A stretch of 61,529 nt of DNA from Singulisphaera sp. GP187 (GTDB lineage: Bacteria > Planctomycetota > GCA-002687715). The notes beneath the pieces were generated by a model. That model saw only the letters and a program-made list of their open reading frames with translations, did not search any database and was not told the origin of the DNA. Both the position numbers and the translations under genes were made by a program. Where the stretch lies: positions 1-61,529 of the forward strand of contig CAMDTN010000011.1 of assembly GCA_945907755.1 (NCBI GenBank), given 5' to 3'. Positions 32,781 through 41,437 of the stretch are shown in pieces; the stretch's first letter is position 1; each line of letters starts with the position of its first letter.

Positions 32781-34141
32781 GCGCCGCCCTCCAGCAATTC
32801 CGCGTGCAAGCGCCGCAGCGCATCCGGCGCGTCACGCTGTGCCAACACCAAACTCAAATTGATCTCGTTGGCGCCCATGCTGATCATTTCAATGTTCGTG
32901 CCGCGCAGCGCTGTGAAAGCGCGCGCCGCCACCCCCGGCGTGCGCCGCAATTGCTCGCCCACCAAAGCCACGATGGCACGCTCGCGCACCACATTGGCAC
33001 TGGCGAAAGCGCGAATCTCTTCCAGCGCTTTGTCGGTGTCCACATCATTCTCAATTGTCACCGACACCGACACTTCCGCCGTGGCCACCAAGTCAACACT
33101 GATGCTGTAGCGCCCGAAGATCTCGAACAGGCGCGCCAAAAAGCCCGACTGATCCAACATGCGGCTGGATGTGACCGTGACCACCGCCACGGGCCCGCGC
33201 GTTGCCAGCGCAGTAATCGCGCGCCCGCTTTTCACATCGCCGCGAATGGTGCTGAATCGTCCGTCGGGTTTCAGCGTATGCCGCACCGTCACTGGAATGG
33301 CCGCTTCGACTGCGGGCTGAATGGTCGCAGGATGCAGCACTTTCGCGCCGAACGCCGCCAGCTCTGCTGCTTCCGCGAACGACAGCTCTGCGATGGGCTG
33401 CGCATCGGGCACTATGCGCGGGTCGCAGGTGAGCACGCCTTCGACATCCGTCCAAATCTGCACTTCGCTCGCATGCAGCGCTGCGCCTAACAAGGCCGCG
33501 GAATAGTCGCTGCCGCCGCGCCCAAGAGTGGTCGTCATTCCATCGACTGTGGCCCCGATATAGCCCTGCGTCACCACCACTTTGCCGGGCCCAAGATGCG
33601 GGCGCACCAATTCTTCGGCCAGCTTCGCGATGGCGCGCGGCTGCGGCGTCGCGGCCCCGCTCTTCGCATCGGTGCAGATCACGCGGCGTGCATCCAGCAG
33701 CGTCACATCCAAGCCGCATGCGCGCAAATAATGGCTGAAAAGGAGCGTGCTCAATCTCTCGCCGTGGCTGGCCACAGAATCCATGCTGCGCAGGCTCAGT
33801 TCGCGCACCATGCTGAGGCCTGTCAACACGGTCAGCAATTCTTGCGAATGCGTGGCCAGTGCTGCGCGCAAGTCTTCTGGCAATGTGCCGCCGATTAGGT
33901 CGCGCGCGGCACTTTCGTGGCGCTGCATCAACGCTGCATGCGCCTCGGTGGCCTCTTCCAGTTGGCCCTGCGACGCCATGCGCGCGGCGCGGAATAGAGC
34001 ATCGGTCGTCTTGCCCATCGCCGACAAAACCACCAACGGAGAACTCGGCAGATAACGCTGCACCAACGCGGCCACCGCACGCATGCACGCAGCATCCGCC
34101 ACCGACGAACCACCAAATTTCATGATCAGCGGCGCGCTCAT
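32777..34141 (-). CDS. lysC: Aspartate kinase (monofunctional, two ACT domains)
   Basis: It phosphorylates aspartate, the committed step to lysine, threonine and methionine. The 454-residue protein has the kinase signature IMKFGGSSVADA at the N-terminus, GRGGSDYSAALLG and TDVEGVLTCDPRIV in the kinase domain, and two C-terminal ACT domains (from about VAVVTVTSSRML and ALVGEQLRRTPGVAARAF), where lysine or threonine feedback would act. The ATG overlaps the asd stop as ATGA. Confidence 0.95.
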   Translation of the reverse strand: MSAPLIMKFGGSSVADAACMRAVAALVQRYLPSSPLVVLSAMGKTTDALFRAARMASQGQLEEATEAHAALMQRHESAARDLIGGTLPEDLRAALATHSQELLTVLTGLSMVRELSLRSMDSVASHGERLSTLLFSHYLRACGLDVTLLDARRVICTDAKSGAATPQPRAIAKLAEELVRPHLGPGKVVVTQGYIGATVDGMTTTLGRGGSDYSAALLGAALHASEVQIWTDVEGVLTCDPRIVPDAQPIAELSFAEAAELAAFGAKVLHPATIQPAVEAAIPVTVRHTLKPDGRFSTIRGDVKSGRAITALATRGPVAVVTVTSSRMLDQSGFLARLFEIFGRYSISVDLVATAEVSVSVTIENDVDTDKALEEIRAFASANVVRERAIVALVGEQLRRTPGVAARAFTALRGTNIEMISMGANEINLSLVLAQRDAPDALRRLHAELLEGGA

Positions 34142-35196
34142 CCAATAAACCCGTACGCCATCGCCAATTCAGCGTTCAGCAAACTGCCGCCGGCGGCGCC
34201 GCGCTCAGTGTTGTGCCCCAGCACGCACATCTTGATTCCCAGCAGCGCGCACGGGCGAATGCGGCCCACATGCACCGACATGCCCGCGTCGGCTTCGACA
34301 TCCAAGCGTGGCTGCGGGCGGTCATCGGCGGCGTGGAGCACCAACGCGCGTGGCGGCGCCGAGGTCAAGCCCAAGCGCTGCGGCTCTGGCGTCCATTCCG
34401 CAAGAGCCATTGCCACAGCGGCGGGCGAAGGGTTTCCCTTCAAGCGCACCGACACTGCCAGCGTGTGGCCTTCCACCACCGGCACGCGGTGGCACGACGC
34501 GCTCACCGCAGCAGCCAAGGGCACCACCGCCGCGCCGCGCAATGTGCCCAACAATTTCACCGTCTCGGCTTCCACCTTCAGCTCTTCGCCGCGAATGTGC
34601 GGCACAACATTGCCCAAGATGTCCAGCGATGCCACGCCGGGATAGCCCGCGCCGGACACCGCTTGCATGCTCACCATGTGCACCGCTTCAACACCAAAGG
34701 CAACATCCAGCGGCTTCAATGCCATCACCAACACGGTCGTGGTGCAGTTGGGGTTGGTGATAATCCCGCCCTTCCAAGCACGCGCCGCGCGTTGCGCTTG
34801 CAATAGCGCAAGATGTTCGGGATTCACTTCGGGAACCAGCAGCGGCACATCAGCCTCCATGCGAAATGCCGAAGCATTGGAAAACACGATGGCACCCGCG
34901 GCGGCAAGCTGTGGTTCGATTTCCAATGCGGGGCCCGTATCCAGCGCCGAGAAAACCACTGGAGCCGTCACCGCTTGCGGCGTGCACGGCAGCAGTTGCT
35001 CTCTGCCCAATCCCGCAAACGATTCGCCATCCAAGCGCCATGCGCAAGCCTCGCCGTACATCTTTCCCGCGCTGCGCTCCGAAGCAGCAATTTGCACCAA
35101 ACGAAAATGCGGATGCCGCGCCAACCTGCGCACGAAGCGCTGCCCCACCACTCCGGTGGCACCGATCACGGCGACATCGATTCTGCGAGCGCTCAT
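34138..35196 (-). CDS. asd: Aspartate-semialdehyde dehydrogenase
   Basis: It reduces aspartyl phosphate to aspartate semialdehyde with NADPH. The 352-residue protein has the Rossmann start VAVIGATGVVGQRFVRRL, the catalytic Cys in TNPNCTTTVL, QAVSGAGYPG and ASCHRVPVVEGHT, in the fungal/archaeal-type pattern. The chosen ATG at 35196 overlaps the upstream stop as ATGA; the longer open frame upstream is unlike the family. Confidence 0.94.
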   Translation of the reverse strand: MSARRIDVAVIGATGVVGQRFVRRLARHPHFRLVQIAASERSAGKMYGEACAWRLDGESFAGLGREQLLPCTPQAVTAPVVFSALDTGPALEIEPQLAAAGAIVFSNASAFRMEADVPLLVPEVNPEHLALLQAQRAARAWKGGIITNPNCTTTVLVMALKPLDVAFGVEAVHMVSMQAVSGAGYPGVASLDILGNVVPHIRGEELKVEAETVKLLGTLRGAAVVPLAAAVSASCHRVPVVEGHTLAVSVRLKGNPSPAAVAMALAEWTPEPQRLGLTSAPPRALVLHAADDRPQPRLDVEADAGMSVHVGRIRPCALLGIKMCVLGHNTERGAAGGSLLNAELAMAYGFIG

Positions 35197-36233
35197 GCGT
35201 GCTGCTCCAAGAAATGGTCCGACAAACGCAGCAGCAGTTCTACACCGGCATCTAAATCGGCGCGCGTCAAATGCTCGTGCGCGGTGTGCGCCACTTCGAT
35301 AGCGCCAGGGCCGGCCAGCACGACAGTGCCCGATGGAACCAAGGCGCGCATGCGCGGCGCGTCGCTGCCGAAAGTCACCGAGGCGCGTGGAAAACCCGGC
35401 ACTGCGGGGAAACGCGCTGGCGGTGTGTGATTCAGTTCGCGCACATGACCGCATGCTGGCTTGTTCGCATCCACGCGCTGCACGAAATCCGACTCAGGCA
35501 ATTCGCGCAGCATCAGCACCGCAGCGGCGCGGTCTGGAATGATGTTCGCGGCGGCGCCGCCTTCGATCAGCCCCAAGTTCCACACCTCAGGCCCTAAGTC
35601 GGCATCGCTCGGCCGCGCTTCGTTGCGCAGCGCTTGCACCCAATCCAGCAGAGGCCAAATGGCGCTGCGTCCAAGTTCTGGAGTGCCACTGTGGGCCGCT
35701 TGCCCTTCGCAGGAAAGCTGCAAGATGCGCACCCCGCGCTGGCCCGTGCCCAAAACATTGTGCGTGGGCTCGCCGTTGAACACTGCGAGCAACTTCGGGA
35801 ACCGCCCGCACAGCGTGGCCTCGGCGTGTTTCGCTCCCAACGAATCGGTCTCTTCGCCCACGACGCCCAACCAGGCTACATCAGTCATGCCGCGTTCCGC
35901 CAAGGCAGCGATGGCTGCGAACTGCGCAACCATCTGACCTTTGGCGTCGCATGTGCCGCGACCGTGCAGCGTGTCGCCATCCAAACGCGGCGGGATAAAC
36001 GGCGGCACAGTGTCGCAATGGGTGCTGAACAAGAGGCGCGGTTCGCCACGCCACGCAAGCACGTTGTGGCGGCCCGGGGCCACTTCCATCAGTTCCACGC
36101 GCAAACCGAGCTGCGCCAACTGCGCGTGCAGCACCGGCAACAAGCGGTCCTCGAAACCCGTGGTCGAATCCACGCTGCACAACTCGATCAAGCTGCGAAA
36201 ACGCCCTTCGGCAGTCAAAAACGCGCTCCTCAT
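35193..36233 (-). CDS. dapE: M20-family deacylase, probable succinyl-diaminopimelate desuccinylase
   Basis: A 346-residue di-zinc hydrolase. Metal and catalytic motifs are FSTHCDTVPPF (H-x-D), GRGTCDAKGQMVAQ, and VVGEETDSLGAKHA with the catalytic Glu pair; QAAHSGTPELG marks the dimerisation domain. Family members include DapE and ArgE, which motifs alone do not separate here. Its place as first gene of an operon with asd, lysC, dapB, dapA and dapD makes the DapE role likely, since DapD needs a desuccinylase. The ATG is preceded at 6 nt by GATACT and no Shine-Dalgarno. Confidence 0.8.
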   Translation of the reverse strand: MRSAFLTAEGRFRSLIELCSVDSTTGFEDRLLPVLHAQLAQLGLRVELMEVAPGRHNVLAWRGEPRLLFSTHCDTVPPFIPPRLDGDTLHGRGTCDAKGQMVAQFAAIAALAERGMTDVAWLGVVGEETDSLGAKHAEATLCGRFPKLLAVFNGEPTHNVLGTGQRGVRILQLSCEGQAAHSGTPELGRSAIWPLLDWVQALRNEARPSDADLGPEVWNLGLIEGGAAANIIPDRAAAVLMLRELPESDFVQRVDANKPACGHVRELNHTPPARFPAVPGFPRASVTFGSDAPRMRALVPSGTVVLAGPGAIEVAHTAHEHLTRADLDAGVELLLRLSDHFLEQHA

Positions 36234-36239
36234 GGCGCC

Positions 36240-36245
36240 AGTATC
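36240..36245 (-). promoter_or_regulatory. -10-like GATACT, leaderless start of the lysine operon
   Basis: On the minus strand GATACT ends 6 nt before the ATG at 36233. The 109-bp gap to aroK otherwise shows only a copy of the GGTTGCGCACTAATG motif at its aroK edge. Confidence 0.4.
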
Positions 36246-36342
36246 GCCGCCCCTGCCGCCGTGCACCAGTGCGCACCGCGACAACTGGCCGTGCGGGGCC
36301 AGGGAAAACAGACCCGCGCGACACGGGATTTCAGGTTGCGCA

Positions 36343-36888
36343 CTAATGATGGAAAAGGGCGAGAAGGGCGGAGAAAACGGAGTCGGGGGGGCCGGATGCG
36401 TCGAGGGTGGTGGCGGCGAGGCGGCGGAACAGCGGGGTGCGTTCGGCGTGCAGTAGGCGCGCTTCTTCCTCAGCAGTGCCACCAGCCAGCAGCGGACGCT
36501 GCTCGGGGTTTGGGTCCAGCGCCGCACGCTGCGCCGCTTCGTCGGCGGAAAGTTCTAAGTGAATCACCGTGCCTAGTTGCTGCAACAACGCCGCCGAAGG
36601 CGCCCAAGTCGGCGTGCCTCCGCCGGCGGCCAAGACCAACCCGTCGCGAGGTCCAGCATCCAGCAGCGCTTGCAACGCTTCAGCCTCCAGCGTGCGGAAC
36701 GCCGCTTCGCCAGAGGCAATCGGTCGCGCACTAATCCAATCGGCGGGGGTGCGGCCGGTGCGTCGGTGCACCAATGTGTCCAGATCAATGAAGTCGTAGC
36801 GCAGTTCCTGCGCGAGTCGCAAGCCAAGGCTTGACTTGCCGCTGCGGCGCAGTCCGATCAGAACGATGGCCGTTCGCGCAGCGCCCAT
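36343..36888 (-). CDS. aroK: Shikimate kinase
   Basis: It phosphorylates shikimate with ATP. The 181-residue P-loop protein has Walker A GLRRSGKSSLG near residue 12, DLDTLVHRRTGRTPADW for shikimate binding, the conserved FRTLEAEAL, and LAAGGGTP. It overlaps aroDE by 31 bp, so the two are translated together. It is the last gene of the psd-aroK operon; the dapE operon starts 109 bp downstream. Confidence 0.93.
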   Translation of the reverse strand: MGAARTAIVLIGLRRSGKSSLGLRLAQELRYDFIDLDTLVHRRTGRTPADWISARPIASGEAAFRTLEAEALQALLDAGPRDGLVLAAGGGTPTWAPSAALLQQLGTVIHLELSADEAAQRAALDPNPEQRPLLAGGTAEEEARLLHAERTPLFRRLAATTLDASGPPDSVFSALLALFHH

Positions 36889-38336
36889 GTGACAGCCTCC
36901 TTCACATGGCGAGTGACATCAGGCAGATGACCCCACCAAATGTGCATCTGATGCGCCGCTTGCACGGCGTACATGCGTTCGCCGCCCAACAGCATGGCGC
37001 CACGCGAACGCCCGGCACGCAGCAACGCTGTTTCGCGCGGGCGATAATTCATGTCGAACAGAATCTGCCCTTGCGCCAACAATCTTTCGGGCACCGGCAG
37101 CACCCCGCTCGCGCGACTGCCACCCGCAGGTGTTGCGTTGACGATGACACGCGGCGCTGCATCGATGGCTGCCGCTGCGCGCACGCCTAAGTCTGCCGCC
37201 ACGCGCTCGGCGCGTTCCATGCTGCGGTTCGTCACCGTGACTTCAAAGCCCAACTGCAACAGCGCCAGCGCAGCGGCGCGCGCTGCCCCGCCCGCGCCCA
37301 CCACCAAGGCCGCACCGCGCGTCATGTCGTCGCCCAACGCGTCCAGCATCACTTCGCGCACGCCGTAATAGTCTGTGTTCCACGCATGCAACTTGCCATC
37401 TTGCATGTGCAGCGTGTTGGCGGCACCAATCGCTCGCGCCAACGGATGCACTGTGTCTGCAACATGCAACACCGCTTCTTTCAACGGCGAAGTCACCGAC
37501 ACACCGCGCAAATTCAAGCGCTTCAGCAATTCGCGCAAGCCACCGATGCCTTGCATGGGCAAAGGCACATAAATCGCAGGCAATTTGATGGTGCGGAACA
37601 AGCGCCCGAAAACCAGCGGGCCGATGCTCGAAGCGGGGTGTTCCGCCAACAGGCCAAACGCGGCAACAGGCTCTGGCAGCGAAGAGTCGGGGTAATAAAG
37701 CGAGCACAGGTCTGCCAAGTCGGGCAAGCCCGGTGCTTCCAACTTGTCCCGAGCCGTGCCGGCACGCATGCGCGCATAGACCCAAGGCGAACCCATGCGG
37801 CGGAACAGCAAGCGCGTGCCCAGCGCGTCGGCACCCAAACCAAAGGCCACCACTTTTCCCGGAGCGGCATCACAAGCGCGCGTCAGTGCCAACACATCTG
37901 CCGCCGAACAAACTTTAGTGGCGAGTTTCACTTTGTCGGCGTCGTGACGCAGCGCTGCGGCAACGATGGCGTCGCAATCCCGCGGCGTGCCCACGGGGTC
38001 GTGATGCGACACCAACAACTTGCGACCGCGCGGCCCGGGCCAGTGCGCGGCCACATCCAATTCGATATCCACCATCACCGCGCCGCAGCGCAGTGCGCGT
38101 TGCAACAACGCGAAGCGCGCTTCTTCGGTGCCATTCCACCAGCCGCCATCAGCTTCGCGGCGGCATGTGGCAATCACCGGCAGCGGCGCACCCAAAATGA
38201 CATCGCAGTCGGGCGCATCCATAGCGTCCAAACGCAATTCGGCCATGACCGTGCCCGCAGGATGCGCCACAGCAAGCTGCCGAAACGCATCCAGCACACC
38301 CGAAGCGGTGCGCTCTGCCACCACCGCAATAATCAT
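36858..38336 (-). CDS. aroDE: Bifunctional 3-dehydroquinate dehydratase / shikimate dehydrogenase
   Basis: A 492-residue fusion carrying out two consecutive steps of aromatic amino acid synthesis. The type I dehydratase part (about residues 1-220) has AELRLDAMD, LVSHHDPVGTP with the catalytic His, and the Schiff-base Lys in ADKVKLATKV. The dehydrogenase part (about 225-492) has GVSVTSPLKEAVL, GAANTLHMQDGKLHAWNTDY and the NADP site VVGAGGAARAAALALLQLG. The fusion is typical of plants and of some planctomycetes and chlamydiae. It starts with an ATGA overlap to the DUF2520 gene and overlaps aroK. Confidence 0.94.
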   Translation of the reverse strand: MIIAVVAERTASGVLDAFRQLAVAHPAGTVMAELRLDAMDAPDCDVILGAPLPVIATCRREADGGWWNGTEEARFALLQRALRCGAVMVDIELDVAAHWPGPRGRKLLVSHHDPVGTPRDCDAIVAAALRHDADKVKLATKVCSAADVLALTRACDAAPGKVVAFGLGADALGTRLLFRRMGSPWVYARMRAGTARDKLEAPGLPDLADLCSLYYPDSSLPEPVAAFGLLAEHPASSIGPLVFGRLFRTIKLPAIYVPLPMQGIGGLRELLKRLNLRGVSVTSPLKEAVLHVADTVHPLARAIGAANTLHMQDGKLHAWNTDYYGVREVMLDALGDDMTRGAALVVGAGGAARAAALALLQLGFEVTVTNRSMERAERVAADLGVRAAAAIDAAPRVIVNATPAGGSRASGVLPVPERLLAQGQILFDMNYRPRETALLRAGRSRGAMLLGGERMYAVQAAHQMHIWWGHLPDVTRHVKEAVTWALRERPSF

Positions 38337-39193
38337 GGGCGTTCCTCGCCCAAGAGATGCGCCATAGCCGCGGCCTTGCGCGCATCACTGCCCGCAGCGG
38401 CCACGCGCAGCAACACCGCATAAGTGGCGCGCAACAATTCGGCGTCTTCAGCATGATGCCGCTGCATGTGGGTCAAGTGGCGTTGCACGGTTCCCACATC
38501 GCCGCGTTGCACCGGGCCGGTCAATGCCGCGGGGCCATGCTTGGTTGCATTGCTCAACGCCATCAGCGCCAGCGCACTCAGTTCGCGACGCGCATCTTCG
38601 GCGTTGAAACCCGCGCGCACCCACACTTCCACGGCCAGTTCCAGCAGCGCCACAGGCCCATTGCCCGCCAACGCCGCTCCCAAGTGATACGCCGTGCGCT
38701 GCGCACCTTGCACCGCCAGCGGATGCCCGCCGAGTTCCACTGCAAGCGTCTGCATCTGTTCCGCGCATTCTGGCGCGGCGTCGATCGCCACCATGGCGCC
38801 GCCTAAATCCAAGGGCCCATCGGCCACTAATGCGCGCAGCGGATGAAATGCCGCCGTGTGCACGCCGCGCACCGCCAGCGGGCGCAACACGCTGCGGTCG
38901 TGAATGGCACTCAAATGAAAGGCCAGCACATTCTTCGGCAAAGCAACTTCTGCCAGCGCCGCTGCCGCTTGTGCCAGCGCGTCATCGGGCGGCGCCAACA
39001 ACAACCACGCGCCCTCGGGCAGATGCGGCACAGTTTTCGTCCATGCGCAACCAAGGAGCGCCGCCGCACGCGCGCCAGACACGCCACTGCCGCCGCTCAG
39101 CGACACCACTTTGGTGCCACGCGCCGCAAGCATGCGCGCCAGCGCTGTGCCAGCTTTGCCGGGGCCGTGCACATGAAGGTGCTGCGGGGTCAT
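38333..39193 (-). CDS. Rossmann-fold dehydrogenase with DUF2520 domain
   Basis: A 286-residue protein. The N-terminal NAD(P)-binding domain begins LHVHGPGKAGTALARMLAARG, and AFHLSAIHDRSVLRPLA and TAAFHPLRALVADGP follow. The helical C-terminal half (from about residue 155, with AYHLGAALAGNGPVALLELA) is DUF2520, distantly like the C-terminal domains of 6-phosphogluconate and ketopantoate dehydrogenases. The substrate is unknown. It starts with ATGA overlap to ispE and is two genes from panC, so a ketopantoate-reductase-like role is possible but unproven. Confidence 0.8.
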   Translation of the reverse strand: MTPQHLHVHGPGKAGTALARMLAARGTKVVSLSGGSGVSGARAAALLGCAWTKTVPHLPEGAWLLLAPPDDALAQAAAALAEVALPKNVLAFHLSAIHDRSVLRPLAVRGVHTAAFHPLRALVADGPLDLGGAMVAIDAAPECAEQMQTLAVELGGHPLAVQGAQRTAYHLGAALAGNGPVALLELAVEVWVRAGFNAEDARRELSALALMALSNATKHGPAALTGPVQRGDVGTVQRHLTHMQRHHAEDAELLRATYAVLLRVAAAGSDARKAAAMAHLLGEERP

Positions 39194-40044
39194 GCATTCT
39201 CCGGGGCGCGAGATTTCACCGCGTAGGCCAACCAATCTTTGCGCGTGTTCAAACGCGTGGCCACAACATCGGCGTCTTTCTTGTCTGAGGCAAGGAAAAA
39301 CAGCGCGCCACCGCTGCCCGAAAGGTGCGGCGTGCGGCCGCCCAGCAAGCGCGCTTCGGCGCGCAGCCCGCCCAACTCTGGGCTGATGGCAAATGCTGCT
39401 TGTGCAAGCCGGTTGAACAACAAACTCGCTTCGATGGCCTCGCCCTCGCGCAACGCGCCTAACAAACGCCCCGGGCCTTCGAAGTGCGTGGGCACCTGCA
39501 GCGCGGCATAAACCGCAGCGGTCGAAGTCGTGGCGTGCGAAACGAGAATCACATAGTGCCGCTCGCCCTTGGCGGCGACGGGCTGCACCACTTCGCCGCG
39601 CCCCGTGCACAAGCACACGCCACCGTGCACAAAAAATGCGGTGTCGCTGCCCACCGTGGCAACAATTTTCTGAAGGCGCGCGGGTGAGCACGACACCGCG
39701 TGCAAACGCAGCACAGCTTTGAGCGCGCACACGGCATCGCTGGACCCAGCGCCAAGCCCCGTGCCAGGCGGCAACACTTTGCGCAGGCTGATGGCAGCGG
39801 GCAGTGGCAGGCCGAACTCGGCTTCCGCCGCACGCACCGCCTTCCACACAATATTGCCTTCGCCACTGGGCACATCGGCGCGGTCTGCGCGCACCGACAA
39901 TTCCTCGGCAGATTCCACCGTGATGGTGTCGCCAAAATCCACCGCTTCCATCACCGTGACGACTTCGTGAAAGCCGCTGGCCATGCGTTCGCGCACTTCC
40001 AGAAACAAGTTCAGCTTCACCGGCGCAGCAATGGCGATTTTCAT
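39190..40044 (-). CDS. ispE: 4-diphosphocytidyl-2-C-methyl-D-erythritol kinase
   Basis: A GHMP kinase of the MEP isoprenoid pathway. The 284-residue protein starts with APVKLNLFLEV, has the ATP-binding loop LPPGTGLGAGSSDA near residue 95 and the third motif LSGSGGALFFLAS near the C-terminus. The start at 40044 overlaps the panC stop as ATGA. A longer open frame upstream is out of family. Confidence 0.93.
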   Translation of the reverse strand: MKIAIAAPVKLNLFLEVRERMASGFHEVVTVMEAVDFGDTITVESAEELSVRADRADVPSGEGNIVWKAVRAAEAEFGLPLPAAISLRKVLPPGTGLGAGSSDAVCALKAVLRLHAVSCSPARLQKIVATVGSDTAFFVHGGVCLCTGRGEVVQPVAAKGERHYVILVSHATTSTAAVYAALQVPTHFEGPGRLLGALREGEAIEASLLFNRLAQAAFAISPELGGLRAEARLLGGRTPHLSGSGGALFFLASDKKDADVVATRLNTRKDWLAYAVKSRAPENA

Positions 40045-40910
40045 GGTGCTTCCTCGGTGCCCAGCAATCCGTTGTCGATAAGCCGTGCCGAGCCAAGCTG
40101 CGCGGCAACAGCCACCAAATCGCCTTGTTTCACTGCGCCGTCGCGCTCGCTCAAGTCCTGCGGGTCGCGCAGTTCTAAGTAGTCCAGTGCGAAGCGCGGC
40201 ACGGTAGCAATGCGCGCGCGGCCCAACGCCAACAACGGCGCAGCGGCGCGCTCCCCCGCACGAAAAGCCGCATCCATCGCCAGCACCGCAGCGCGCAACG
40301 CAGGCGCAGCAACGCGCTCTTCGGCGCTCAAGTACCGATTGCGGCTGGACATGGCCAACCCATCCGCTTCTCGCAGCGTGGGGCACACTTCCACCTGCAC
40401 GGGCAAATTGAAATCGCGCACCATGCGCGCGATCAGCAGCGCCTGTTGGAAATCTTTGCGGCCAAAGCAGGCGACATCGGGCTGCACCATGTTCAACAAC
40501 TTCAACACCACCGTGAGCACGCCAGAGAAATGCCCCGGCCGTGAACGCCCGCACAGCACTTCGCTCAGGCCCGGCAATTGCACCGTGGTGCAAAACCCTT
40601 GCGGATAAACCTCGGACACTTCGGGCAAAAAGAGCACGCGGCAGCCAGCGGCTTCCAGCAAGGCCATGTCGGCTTCAGGCGTGCGCGGGTAATGCGCGAG
40701 ATCTTCCTTCGGGCCGAATTGCAGCGGGTTCACAAAAATGCTGCTCACCACAACATCACTCACTTGCGTGGCGTGCTGCACCAGCGAAGCGTGCCCCGCA
40801 TGCAGCGCGCCCATGGTGGGCACAAATCCGATGCGCTGGCCAGACAGGCGCTCGTCTTCGAGAGCTCTGCGCAGTGCGGTGACCGAACGAACAACGCGCA
40901 GCGCGGCCAT
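40041..40910 (-). CDS. panC: Pantothenate synthetase (pantoate-beta-alanine ligase)
   Basis: It joins pantoate and beta-alanine using ATP in CoA synthesis. The 289 residues carry the HIGH-type loop FVPTMGALHAGHASLV, SIFVNPLQFGPKEDLAHYPR, and the KMSKS-like region GLAMSSRNRYLS. Motif CFGRKDFQQ is also conserved. It begins 6 nt after the folK stop. Confidence 0.95.
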   Translation of the reverse strand: MAALRVVRSVTALRRALEDERLSGQRIGFVPTMGALHAGHASLVQHATQVSDVVVSSIFVNPLQFGPKEDLAHYPRTPEADMALLEAAGCRVLFLPEVSEVYPQGFCTTVQLPGLSEVLCGRSRPGHFSGVLTVVLKLLNMVQPDVACFGRKDFQQALLIARMVRDFNLPVQVEVCPTLREADGLAMSSRNRYLSAEERVAAPALRAAVLAMDAAFRAGERAAAPLLALGRARIATVPRFALDYLELRDPQDLSERDGAVKQGDLVAVAAQLGSARLIDNGLLGTEEAP

Positions 40911-40916
40911 TCGTGC

Positions 40917-41429
40917 TCAACCAACCGCTTCGGCGCCGGCCCAATCACCAAAGCGCTGCACGCCGCATTCCGTGGGCAACAGATCGCGCAGTTGCCGCAA
41001 AGTCAGCGCGCGTTGGGGGTGCACCAAGTCTGGCGCGATTTCCACGGCAGGAATCAGCACAAAACCACGCTCGCACATGCGCGGATGCGGCACCATCAAG
41101 GATGGAGTAGCCAGTGTGCGCGCGCCATGCAGCAGCAGATCCAAGTCCAAGGTGCGCGCGGCACCAGGCTGCGAGCGCGTGCGGCCGTGGCGCGCCTCCA
41201 GCCCTTGCAAATGCGCCATCACAATTTGAGGCGGCAAAGTGCACTCGAACAACGCGCACGCGTTCAGGAAATCGCCTTGGGGTACAGCGGAAACCGGCTC
41301 GGTTTCATAGAGCGACGAACGCGCCACCAAGCGGAGGCCAGGCACTTGCATCAACGAGCGCAGCGCCGCCGACAACGCCGCAGCGCGGTCTCCCAAATTC
41401 GATCCAAAACCAAGCAGTAGTGGTTCCAT
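40917..41429 (-). CDS. folK: 2-amino-4-hydroxy-6-hydroxymethyldihydropteridine pyrophosphokinase
   Basis: It transfers pyrophosphate from ATP to the pterin in folate synthesis. The 170-residue protein has GFGSNLGDR at the N-terminus, YETEPVSAVPQGDFLNAC, and the signature RTLDLDLLLHG. I chose the ATG at 41429, 8 nt after the pssA stop; the long frame upstream is a shadow of pssA. Confidence 0.93.
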   Translation of the reverse strand: MEPLLLGFGSNLGDRAAALSAALRSLMQVPGLRLVARSSLYETEPVSAVPQGDFLNACALFECTLPPQIVMAHLQGLEARHGRTRSQPGAARTLDLDLLLHGARTLATPSLMVPHPRMCERGFVLIPAVEIAPDLVHPQRALTLRQLRDLLPTECGVQRFGDWAGAEAVG

Positions 41430-41437
41430 GTTCAGTT

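Noticed and set aside
37386-38423. A long plus-strand frame opposite aroDE
   Set aside because: Low-complexity His/Arg/Gln composition typical of antisense shadows; aroDE on the other strand is certain.
39194-40108. The upstream extension of the DUF2520 frame
   Set aside because: It is an Arg/Ala-rich reading of ispE in another frame; the ATGA overlap at 39190-39193 gives the real start.
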